Source: G963662605 sp963667005
GTDB taxonomy: Bacteria; Bacteroidota; Ignavibacteria; Ignavibacteriales; Ignavibacteriaceae
Direction of reading: 5' to 3'
DNA length: 64,000 nt
Assembly: GCA_963667005.1 (NCBI GenBank)
Contig: OY762937.1
Location: 1,364,001-1,428,000 of the forward strand
The notes beneath the pieces are model-generated. The model ran no database searches. It had not been told where the DNA came from and was given only the letters and a program-made list of their open reading frames with translations. How positions within the stretch are numbered: position 1 is the first letter of the stretch; each line of letters begins with the position of its first letter. This document shows positions 25,146 through 32,797 of this stretch, piece after piece. The position numbers and the translations under genes were made by a program.

Positions 25146-26194
25146 ACAAAATCTTCCTTTTTGATTAAAACACGTTCGTCAAATTTGTCCAGCGAATCAC
25201 ATCCTGTGAGATACATAATTTTTCTGATAATGTCAAACCAGCCCTTGATTAAAGCGATGGTTCCTTCAATGCCGTCCTTCTGAAGCGTTTGCAGAATTGT
25301 TCTTGCCGAGGCTATATGATCGGCCCCAAGTGCCAGTGCTTTTGCGGCGTCGAACGCAGAATTAATACCACCCGAACCGATAAGAACGAATTTTCTGTTT
25401 TTTTTCAGTTTGGCGGTTTCTCTGATGCAATAGGTAGTTGGCATGCCCCAGTCCCAGAACTCAGAATTTTTCCCGTCACCGTTCCGTAATATTTCTACGC
25501 CGCTCCAGCTTGTTCCTCCCGAACCGGCAACATCTATGCCTTTCACTCCGGCATCAAGAAGTCTTTTAGCGTCTTTAAGCGAAATACCTGAGCCGACTTC
25601 CTTCACGATAACCGGAATGTGAATTTCTTTAACAAACTGTTTTACGGCGGCCATTAATCCACGCATATCTGCCTGGCCGTTATGTTGTAGTAATTCCTGT
25701 AACGGGTTAAGATGCACAATAAAGGCATCGGATTCCAACACATCGGCTAACCGTTTCAACGGGTCGAAATTTTTCTTCATCTCAATGATTTGTGCCGCGC
25801 CGATGTTGGCAAGCAGCGGGACGTTACCGGACGCGCTTCTTATGCTCTTAAACACATTATCAAATTGTGTGGTAGCTAATGCAAAGCGCATGCTGCCGAT
25901 GCCAAGCGGGATGTTCAATGATTTTGCCGTTTCGGCAAGTTGAAGATTGATGTTATCTGCATGATCCGTGCCGCCGGTCATGCAGGAAATAATGAAGGGG
26001 TAGTCCGTCGGTTTTTTCAGAAACTTTGCGGCAAACGAAATCTCCTGGATGTCAACTTCGGTAGTTGCCGAGTGGATAAAATCATACCGGTCGAATCCCG
26101 CGCTTTTTGTTTTAAAAGCGACGGCGTCCGTAGCGCATAATTCAAGATGCTCTTTTTTGCGGTTCTTTATTTCCTGAATTTTTGACACTGGCAT
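25142..26194 (-). CDS. fni: Type 2 isopentenyl-diphosphate delta-isomerase
   Basis: FMN-dependent isomerase interconverting IPP and DMAPP, supplying the synthase encoded just downstream. Characteristic segments are RKKEHLELC near the N-terminus, FIISCMTGGTD, GIGSMR, VHLNPLQELLQ, VIVKEVGSGIS, GIDVAGSGGTSWSGVE and the FMN phosphate loop IGSGGINSAFDAAKALALGAD. The ATG at 26194 gives the usual MPVSKIQEIKNRKKEHLE start (350 residues). The longer frame to 26302 adds a non-conserved hydrophobic extension. It is the first gene of the four-gene operon. Confidence 0.93.
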   Translation of the reverse strand: MPVSKIQEIKNRKKEHLELCATDAVAFKTKSAGFDRYDFIHSATTEVDIQEISFAAKFLKKPTDYPFIISCMTGGTDHADNINLQLAETAKSLNIPLGIGSMRFALATTQFDNVFKSIRSASGNVPLLANIGAAQIIEMKKNFDPLKRLADVLESDAFIVHLNPLQELLQHNGQADMRGLMAAVKQFVKEIHIPVIVKEVGSGISLKDAKRLLDAGVKGIDVAGSGGTSWSGVEILRNGDGKNSEFWDWGMPTTYCIRETAKLKKNRKFVLIGSGGINSAFDAAKALALGADHIASARTILQTLQKDGIEGTIALIKGWFDIIRKIMYLTGCDSLDKFDERVLIKKEDFV

Positions 26195-26334
26195 AGCACC
26201 GGTAAATGATGAATAACTAAGTAAAGTAATATAAAATTTTATTGAGAAGAATAAAACCTTGAATGCTAATTTACTGCGAAAATCAGCAAAAAAGGCTTTC
26301 AATAAAACGATTTATTTTTTATCTTGAATTTTAG

Positions 26335-26362
26335 TACCGCCGGTTTACAAGACCGGCCGGTA
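26335..26362. promoter_or_regulatory. GC-rich hairpin in leader of amino-acid permease
   Basis: TACCG(c)CGGT and ACCGGCCGGTA flank a short loop (ttacaag), about 75 bases before the permease ATG and 140 bases upstream of the divergent fni start. It could be a small repeat unit or a leader hairpin. No T-run follows on either strand, so it is not a standard terminator. Confidence 0.35.
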
Positions 26363-26435
26363 TGGGTCGTGAGAACACAATTCTCTTCCAATACGAATTT
26401 TAAATTTCTTGTTTTTATTCATATTAGGGTAAAGA

Positions 26436-27941
26436 ATGAATCAACTTTTTGCAAAAAAACCATTGAATGTTCTCCTCGAGGAAATGAAAGGGGAAAACCG
26501 TCTTCGCCGTATTCTCGGACCAACAGCCCTAACCGGACTTGGTGTAGGTGCAATTATCGGAACAGGTATATTTGTATTAACCGGTGTAGCTGCCCATGAT
26601 AAAGCCGGTCCCGCCGTAATACTTTCGTTCGTTTTTGCAGGATTAGCCTGTATTTTTGCGGCACTTTGTTATGCCGAGTTCGCATCCATGGTGCCTGTCG
26701 CCGGCTCAGCATACACATATGCATATGCTACACTTGGCGAACTGTTCGCTTGGATCATCGGCTGGGATCTGATTCTTGAGTATGCAGTCGCTTCCGCAAC
26801 CGTTGCGCATGGATGGTCGCATTATTTTCAAAACTTTATCGGAATATTCGGCATTAATATTCCCGGATGGCTTTCAAAATCGCCCATGGATTATGATGTG
26901 GCGACCGGCCACATCGTCTCAACCGGTACGTTCATAGATTTACCCGCCTTTATCATCGCTCTCATTATCACCGCTATTTTAGTAAAAGGTATTAAAGAAA
27001 GTACCGGATTCAACACAACCATGGTTATCATTAAGCTTGCGGTTGTGCTGCTTGTTATTGTTATGGGCGCCTTTTATATAGATACCGCTAACTGGCATCC
27101 TTTTGCGCCATACGGATTTACTGGAATCAGTTTCTTCGGAAAGACTGTTCTGGGTGAATCAAACGGAGCAGGCGCCCCCGTGGGTGTTATAGCCGGTGCA
27201 GCGATGATCTTCTTCGCATACATCGGTTTCGATTCCGTTTCAACACATGCGGAAGAGGCGAAAAATCCACAGCGTGATGTGCCGATCGGAATTATTACAT
27301 CATTAGTATTGTGCACTATCTTATATATCGCTGTTGCTGCAGTTATTACAGGCATGGTCCCAAGTAACAAAATAAATATTGATGCACCGGTAGCAGATGC
27401 ATTCATGCAGCGGGGACTTGGTAAAGCGCAATTCCTAATTTCATTGGGTGCCGTATCGGGAATTACTTCGGTACTCCTCGTACTGATGCTCAGTCAGCCT
27501 AGAATATTTCTTGCGATGGCACGCGACGGATTTTTACCCCAAAAGTTTTTTGGTGCAGTGCATGAAAAATTCAGAACACCATGGAAATCAACAATACTTA
27601 CCGGATTCTTTGTCGCTGTGCTTGGCGGTTTTCTTCCACTTCGTATACTCGCCGAATTGGTGAATATCGGGACACTTTTTGCGTTTGTTGTCGTTTGTGC
27701 CGCGGTGCTTATTATGAGAAAGACACACCCTGAAGCCGAGCGCCCATTCCGCTCGCCCTGGGTACCGTTTGTTCCTATCGCGGGAATTATCACCTGTGCA
27801 ATATTGATGTTCTCGCTGCCTGTTGAAAACTGGTGGCGGCTCTTCGGCTGGCTTGCAATAGGAATTGTAATCTACTTTACCTACGGCAGAAAGCACAGCA
27901 TCATGCATCAGATTTTGAAAAAAGAAGCAGGAACTAAATAG
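26436..27941 (+). CDS. APC-superfamily amino acid permease (cationic amino acid transporter-like)
   Basis: A 501-residue, roughly 12-13 helix transporter. The N-terminal LTGLGVGAIIGTGIFVLTGVAAH is the glycine-rich TM1 signature of APC transporters. FAGLACIFAALCYAEFASMVPVAGSAYTYAYATLGE in TM2-3 and FFAYIGFDSVSTHAEEAKNPQRDVPIGI in TM6-7 are typical of the CAT/YfnA/YhdG group. It probably imports a basic or neutral amino acid; the substrate is not fixed by sequence. RSPWVPFVPIAGI precedes the last helices. It is a single gene, divergent from the fni operon. Confidence 0.9.
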   Translation: MNQLFAKKPLNVLLEEMKGENRLRRILGPTALTGLGVGAIIGTGIFVLTGVAAHDKAGPAVILSFVFAGLACIFAALCYAEFASMVPVAGSAYTYAYATLGELFAWIIGWDLILEYAVASATVAHGWSHYFQNFIGIFGINIPGWLSKSPMDYDVATGHIVSTGTFIDLPAFIIALIITAILVKGIKESTGFNTTMVIIKLAVVLLVIVMGAFYIDTANWHPFAPYGFTGISFFGKTVLGESNGAGAPVGVIAGAAMIFFAYIGFDSVSTHAEEAKNPQRDVPIGIITSLVLCTILYIAVAAVITGMVPSNKINIDAPVADAFMQRGLGKAQFLISLGAVSGITSVLLVLMLSQPRIFLAMARDGFLPQKFFGAVHEKFRTPWKSTILTGFFVAVLGGFLPLRILAELVNIGTLFAFVVVCAAVLIMRKTHPEAERPFRSPWVPFVPIAGIITCAILMFSLPVENWWRLFGWLAIGIVIYFTYGRKHSIMHQILKKEAGTK

Positions 27942-27952
27942 AAGAAGTTTAT

Positions 27953-28055
27953 AAAAGGCTGTTTTATAAGTTAGAAATAGAACGCGGATGACACAGATAA
28001 CGCGGATTTTCACGGATTTTTTTCAGTAAGGATAACTTTTAAAACAGCCTCTTTT
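27953..28055. repeat. Inverted repeat enclosing one R4 unit, downstream of permease
   Basis: The arms aaaaggctgttttataagtta (27953-27973) and taacttttaaaacagcctctttt (28028-28050) pair and are followed by a T-run, so this is a plausible permease terminator. Its loop is filled by an R4 repeat (tagaacgcggatgacac..., about 27977-28022), as though the repeat had inserted into a terminator. The remaining DNA to 28326 is AT-rich with several small palindromes (gtaattagaattac, agtgaattgattcact) and no gene. Confidence 0.55.
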
Positions 28056-28326
28056 TATGAATAACAAAACGAACACCTGCTCCACTCTAATGACCACAAT
28101 AGCATCATAAAACGTAATCATAATTACAAAATATTATGATAATAAGTAATTAGAATTACTAAAAACCATAATATTTAGTGAATTGATTCACTGAATATCA
28201 TAATAAACGGTGATTTTAGAGGAAACACCTGATGGTGGAGATTTTCCTTTCCATTCCGTCTTTTGTGTAAAAATCGTATTTTGCTCACTCGAATTCTCGA
28301 TTATTCATTTTGTATAGAAACCGTAG

Positions 28327-29121
28327 ATGAAATTCAGGTATATAGTATTATTGTTCACTCTGCTGTCTTCCTGCTTATTTCCGCAGACACTGCAGGAGAT
28401 GGTACTTCACCTTAAGAAGGTAACAGAAAAAGATAAGCTCAATCCAGGCCAGTACATTGAACTGACCAAGCGGTTCGGTAAATATGATCTGCATCCAAAT
28501 GTGAAATACATTCCTGCCCCCGGGCGGCCTGATTCCATTGCTGCGAAAGACATTAATAACTTTGTGTTTGGTGTTATTGCTCACGAAGCGCTCCAAATTC
28601 CACCTAAAGAAGCACAAATGTTTATGACCGTGATTGCGAAAGATGCAGCGAAAAATAAGAAAGCATACATAAACGAATATTTCTGGAAAAACCGATTCTT
28701 ATTTATTTCACTGGCTTATGACATTAAACAGGGGAAAGCAAGTTTTTATTCGCAGCGCATTAAGACTGCTAAGGACAGCTATCTGCGTGTTGATGATGTG
28801 TACAAAGAGAATAAAAAATACTGGAAATTCCGGCTGTCGAAAGAACGGATATTTAACTGCTCGAATATGGCTGAAACCTTAAAAAAATTCAAGTTCAGTC
28901 AGGAAGAGCAGTCCATTTTGCAGAGGATGTGTGATTTCAACATATACGCTGCATATAAGGATGGGGAACGCCTTGTGTTTGTTGTGAATGGAGTTCTGGA
29001 CAATACTTCGGGATTCATTTATTCAACGGAGCCGCCGCAAAAAGAAAGTTTCAGTCCGGCTTTACACATAACCACTCTTGAACCAGCAGGAGAAAATTTC
29101 TATTTCTATGTTTCGAATTAA
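28327..29121 (+). CDS. Secreted protein of unknown function
   Basis: A 264-residue protein with an N-terminal signal peptide (MKFRYIVLLFTLLSSCLFPQ). Cys16 lies within the hydrophobic stretch, but SSCLF is a poor lipobox, so cleavage by signal peptidase I after FPQ or lipidation are both possible. The mature part is mixed alpha/beta and lysine-rich, with no motif I recognise. It overlaps the next gene, another small exported protein, by 14 bases, so the two form an operon and may act together in the envelope. Confidence 0.7.
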   Translation: MKFRYIVLLFTLLSSCLFPQTLQEMVLHLKKVTEKDKLNPGQYIELTKRFGKYDLHPNVKYIPAPGRPDSIAAKDINNFVFGVIAHEALQIPPKEAQMFMTVIAKDAAKNKKAYINEYFWKNRFLFISLAYDIKQGKASFYSQRIKTAKDSYLRVDDVYKENKKYWKFRLSKERIFNCSNMAETLKKFKFSQEEQSILQRMCDFNIYAAYKDGERLVFVVNGVLDNTSGFIYSTEPPQKESFSPALHITTLEPAGENFYFYVSN

Positions 29122-29530
29122 AATGCGGTTGATATATCTCTGGGCATTTCTGTTATTCGCTGTGCCGGCAACGTACGGACAGTTGAGCCAAGTGTCACCC
29201 GATTATTTGCGGGGTGAATGGACAGGCTCGTTCAGCTGGAAGCGTGATACCACCGCGTACCCGACACAAATTGATTTCCGTTCGCCGGGTATATGCCGTT
29301 TATCTATCATGGAGGGGAAAGTAAATCTTGTTCTGAAAACTGAATCTTTCAATTCGACACAGGCGTCGTATATTGTTGATCCCGAAATGTCAGACCCGAA
29401 TCCGCTTTTTGTAAATGCCCGTTTAAACATAATACAACTATCTGATTATATCCCGTGTATATATAAGATTGCATTTGCATTTGAAGGAGAAGAAGAACAA
29501 TGGGCGGGATATTTATTCCGCTTGCGGTGA
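29108..29530 (+). CDS. Small secreted protein of unknown function
   Basis: About 140 residues with a signal peptide (RLIYLWAFLLFAVPATYGQ). The mature part begins LSQVSPDYLRGEWTGSFSWKRD and is predicted beta-rich, recalling small lipocalin-like or beta-sandwich domains that start with a GxWxG-type strand, but no family is assigned. The ATG at 29108 is preferred because it puts the signal peptide at the N-terminus; a TTG at 29078 is an alternative. It overlaps the preceding gene and converges on a minus-strand gene. Confidence 0.6.
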   Translation: MFRIKMRLIYLWAFLLFAVPATYGQLSQVSPDYLRGEWTGSFSWKRDTTAYPTQIDFRSPGICRLSIMEGKVNLVLKTESFNSTQASYIVDPEMSDPNPLFVNARLNIIQLSDYIPCIYKIAFAFEGEEEQWAGYLFRLR

Positions 29531-29549
29531 GAGCTGCTTAATTAAAAAT

Positions 29550-29582
29550 ACGGAGAGAATTCTCATTGAAAACCCTCTCCGT
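29550..29582 (-). terminator. Intrinsic terminator of the 29591-29956 gene
   Basis: The stem ACGGAGAG/CTCTCCGT is followed on the minus strand by ATTTTTAATT, eight bases beyond the stop codon of the minus-strand gene. It may also slow plus-strand transcription from the convergent secreted-protein operon. Confidence 0.6.
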
Positions 29583-29590
29583 GCTAAACA

Positions 29591-29956
29591 TTATAAAGAC
29601 TCGATGATCTCTAAAGTCTGTCTGATTTTTTCTCTGTCGGTTTTACCTTTAAGAGTAGTAAATTTAACACCGACAATACCACATTTAACACCCTTTTTTT
29701 TCTGATCGGCACACCAGCCGTTCAGATATTTCTTTAGCTCCGGCAGTTCGGTTGCTGCTTCAACAAGCGACTTTTTCGGTGCATACGTTTGAATACTGAT
29801 CTGATTAGATGCGGTAACCGTTAATGCGCCTTCTTTGTTCGAAAACGAGTATTGAATCGAAGTTTCCCCAAACATGCCATACGCGAAGGCTTCCAGGTCG
29901 GGAAATTCGGCAAGCACGTCATCACTTTTAAAAATGACACTGAGAATGAATTCCAT
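29591..29956 (-). CDS. Small cytosolic protein of unknown function
   Basis: A 121-residue protein without signal peptide or membrane helix. It alternates beta strands and helices (EFILSVIFKSDDV ... ALTVTASNQISIQTYAP ... KCGIVGVKFTTLKGKTDREKIRQTLEIIESL) and has two cysteines near the C-terminal third. I do not recognise a family. The ATG at 29956 and a downstream terminator support a real single-gene unit. It is located between aconitase and the convergent secreted proteins with no obvious functional link. Confidence 0.6.
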   Translation of the reverse strand: MEFILSVIFKSDDVLAEFPDLEAFAYGMFGETSIQYSFSNKEGALTVTASNQISIQTYAPKKSLVEAATELPELKKYLNGWCADQKKKGVKCGIVGVKFTTLKGKTDREKIRQTLEIIESL

Positions 29957-30135
29957 TCGGACTCCAAAAAATAAATAAATAATACGCTAAAAATGCCGCG
30001 CTTTACGCGGATTGCTTCTCTCCCGATAAACATTGTATAACTGTTGCGGTAAGCTGCCGGATATATGTAGTCAATATTTGCTGCATATCGAAGAATTGAC
30101 CGGAAATCAGTCAGCAAGCAACGATGTGAGTATCA

Positions 30136-30176
30136 TTTTTACCGGGACTGAAAACCCTCTCGACCCCGGTAAAAAA
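30136..30176 (-). terminator. Intrinsic terminator of aconitase gene
   Basis: TTTTTACCGGG and CCCGGTAAAAA form an 11-bp stem with an 18-19-base loop. On the minus strand it lies about 30 bases after the acn stop codon and ends in a T-run. The symmetrical A/T flanks would let it work in both directions. Confidence 0.7.
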
Positions 30177-30205
30177 CTGTAATTTATGCTCACAATATAA
30201 AATGT

Positions 30206-32464
30206 TTACTTTCCTTGTGCAATCAGATTTAGTGCACTACCAGCTTTAAACCACTCAAATTGACGTTCGTTGAATGTATGGTTCAAAGTTATTTCTTCAG
30301 TTGCACCGTCAGCGTGTTTGATAACAAGCGTGAACGGTTTGCCCGGAGCAAAATCTTTCAGACCTTTAATGGAAAGAGTATCATCTTCCAGAATTTTATC
30401 ATAATCAGCCGGGTTGGCAAATGTTAAAGGAAGCATACCCTGCTTTTTAAGATTCGTCTCATGGATGCGTGCAAAGCTCTTAACGATAATAGCTTTACCG
30501 CCGAGGAAGCGTGGTTCAAGTGCTGCGTGTTCGCGGCTCGAACCTTCGCCGTAGTTTTCATCACCGATAACAACCCAGCCGATGCCTGCAGCGCTGTATT
30601 CACGTGCGGCTTCGGGGACGGACTTCACTTCACCGGTTTTAACATTCTTTGTTTTTCCAATCTCGCCGGAATAAGCATTTACTGCACCGATGAGCATGTT
30701 GTTGGAAATATTGTCAAGGTGTCCGCGGAACTTTAACCATGGACCAGCCATTGAAATGTGGTCGGTGGTACATTTACCTTTTGCTTTGATAAGTACTGCG
30801 AGGTTTTCAAATTCTTCGCCGTTCCATGGAGCAAATGGTTTTAATAACTGCAAGCGTTCGCTGCCCGGGGCAACAATCACTTCAACTGAACTTCCGTCAG
30901 CAGCCGGAGCGATAAAGCCTTCTTCGCCGCGGGTGAAACCGTTCTTCGGTAATTCTTCACCGACAGGGGGATCTAATCTTACTTTGATGCCCATGTCGTT
31001 TACCAATTCGTCGGTCATTGGGTTAAAAGCAAGACTGCCTGCAATTGCAAGCGCCGCGGTTAATTCGGGACTCGCAACAAAAGCGAACGTGTCGGGATTA
31101 CCGTCATTACGTTTTGCAAAGTTTCTGTTAAATGTTGTTACAATTGAGTTTCTTTCGCCGGTCGGGTTGTCCATGCGTTTCCACATTCCGATACACGGTC
31201 CGCACGCGTTAGCCATAACGACGCTGCCGATTGATTCCAGTTCACCTAACTGTCCATCTTTTTCAATTGTAGCACGTACCTGCTCTGAACCGGGGGAAAT
31301 AATGAACTGTGCTTTTGGAGTAATACCTTTTGCTTTTGCCTGACGGAGAATGCTTGTCGAGCGATCAATATCTTCATAGCTTGAGTTGGTGCAGCTTCCG
31401 ATAAGTGCGGCGCTGACTTTTTCAGGATATCCTTTTTCAGCAACCGCATCCTTCATGGATGAAATCGGCCATGCGAGGTCGGGGGTAAACGGACCATTAA
31501 GATAAGGCTCAAGTTCACTTAAATTGATTTCAATGACCTTGTCAAAATATGCTGATGGATTTTCAAGAACCTCTTTATCATCGGTCAATTCATCAGCAAG
31601 TCCTTCAGCCATCTTAGCAACATCTGCACGTCCGGTTGCCTTAAGATATGCTGACATCTTTTCATCGAAAGCAAAGATTGAACAGGTCGCGCCGATTTCA
31701 GCACCCATGTTGCAGATAGTGCCTTTACCGGTACATGACAATGAACGTGCACCTTCGCCGAAATACTCAACAACAGCACCCGTGCCGCCTTTAACGGTCA
31801 ACAATCCTGCAACTTTCAAGATAACATCTTTTGCAGATGCCCATCCCGAAAGTTTTCCAGTTAAATGGATACCGATAAGTTTCGGCCATTTGAGTTCCCA
31901 TGGCATACCTGCCATAACGTCAACTGCATCAGCACCACCGACGCCGATTGCGATCATGCCGAGTCCGCCCGCGTTAGGAGTGTGTGAATCGGTTCCTACC
32001 ATCATACCGCCGGGGAATGCATAATTTTCTAAAACGACCTGATGAATAATTCCTGCACCGGGTTTCCAGAATCCGATACCGTATTTTTTACTGACGCTCT
32101 CGAGAAAGTCATAAACTTCTTTATTCTCGGTGTTAGCCTTTGAAAGATCTTCGTCAGCTCCGACCTGTGCGCGGATAAGATGATCGCAGTGAACAGTTGA
32201 AGGCACTGCTGCATTCTTTTTGCCGGCTGACATAAACTGTAATAAAGCCATCTGCGCGGTTGCATCCTGCATGGCGACTCTATCGGGAGCTAGATCCGCG
32301 TAATCTTTTCCTCTTTGTAACGGGGAGTTAACACGTTCCCATAAGTGAGCATATAATACTTTTTCTGCGTAGGTCAACGGCTTTCCCGTTAATTTCCTCG
32401 CGTTTGAAACACTATCCCGGAAATTTTTATAAACAGCTTCAATCATGTCTAAGTTTGCAGTCAT
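30206..32464 (-). CDS. acn: Aconitate hydratase, mitochondrial-type
   Basis: Interconverts citrate and isocitrate in the TCA cycle through a [4Fe-4S] cluster. At 752 residues it is the mitochondrial-type aconitase A family rather than the longer AcnA/IRP or AcnB. Cluster cysteines lie in IGSCTNSSYED and in ANACGPCIGMW (CxxC). Other signatures are VGTDSHTPNAGGLGMIAIGVGGADA and, in the swivel domain, GDENYGEGSSREHAALEPR. It ends with KAGSALNLIAQGK. It is a single gene with its own terminator. It works with fumC and maeB, which are also in the window but not adjacent. Confidence 0.96.
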   Translation of the reverse strand: MTANLDMIEAVYKNFRDSVSNARKLTGKPLTYAEKVLYAHLWERVNSPLQRGKDYADLAPDRVAMQDATAQMALLQFMSAGKKNAAVPSTVHCDHLIRAQVGADEDLSKANTENKEVYDFLESVSKKYGIGFWKPGAGIIHQVVLENYAFPGGMMVGTDSHTPNAGGLGMIAIGVGGADAVDVMAGMPWELKWPKLIGIHLTGKLSGWASAKDVILKVAGLLTVKGGTGAVVEYFGEGARSLSCTGKGTICNMGAEIGATCSIFAFDEKMSAYLKATGRADVAKMAEGLADELTDDKEVLENPSAYFDKVIEINLSELEPYLNGPFTPDLAWPISSMKDAVAEKGYPEKVSAALIGSCTNSSYEDIDRSTSILRQAKAKGITPKAQFIISPGSEQVRATIEKDGQLGELESIGSVVMANACGPCIGMWKRMDNPTGERNSIVTTFNRNFAKRNDGNPDTFAFVASPELTAALAIAGSLAFNPMTDELVNDMGIKVRLDPPVGEELPKNGFTRGEEGFIAPAADGSSVEVIVAPGSERLQLLKPFAPWNGEEFENLAVLIKAKGKCTTDHISMAGPWLKFRGHLDNISNNMLIGAVNAYSGEIGKTKNVKTGEVKSVPEAAREYSAAGIGWVVIGDENYGEGSSREHAALEPRFLGGKAIIVKSFARIHETNLKKQGMLPLTFANPADYDKILEDDTLSIKGLKDFAPGKPFTLVIKHADGATEEITLNHTFNERQFEWFKAGSALNLIAQGK

Positions 32465-32751
32465 CTTGCACCTGAATTCAAGTTAATAGAAAATTGTTTT
32501 TTTTAAAGTTACAAAAAAATATTTATTACAAGATTCATTTCGTTGTAAACTTTTTAAAATATTTGTTCATGCCGGTAAAATGGGCTAAATACGCATATGG
32601 TGCCCACGGTAGTTGGGCATAAACTACACAGAAGAAAACATTGTTAAAGTAAATTTTCGTTCCGCGCAAGCATGTTGATTTTTATAAATGCTGAGGCAGA
32701 CATGTTGGTTTATGGTAATAGGAGTTCTTATTCGGTAAGAGAGATAAAAAG

Positions 32752-32783
32752 CCCTCGCTGTTTTTAACGGCGAGGGCTTGAAA
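32752..32783 (-). terminator. Intrinsic terminator of FG-GAP lipoprotein gene
   Basis: AAGCCCTCGC and GCGAGGGCTT pair with a loop of ttgttaa type; on the minus strand the stem runs into TTTTT. It lies about 15 bases past the stop codon of the lipoprotein gene. The rest of the 333-base gap to acn (32465-32751) is AT-rich and holds only one small hairpin (TGCCCAC-ggta-GTTGGGCA near 32601-32619). Confidence 0.75.
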
Positions 32784-32797
32784 TGTAGTTGGGAAAA

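Noticed and set aside
30690..31343. 217-codon plus-strand ORF inside the aconitase gene
   Set aside because: Fully antisense to conserved aconitase motifs, with no ribosome-binding site or domain.
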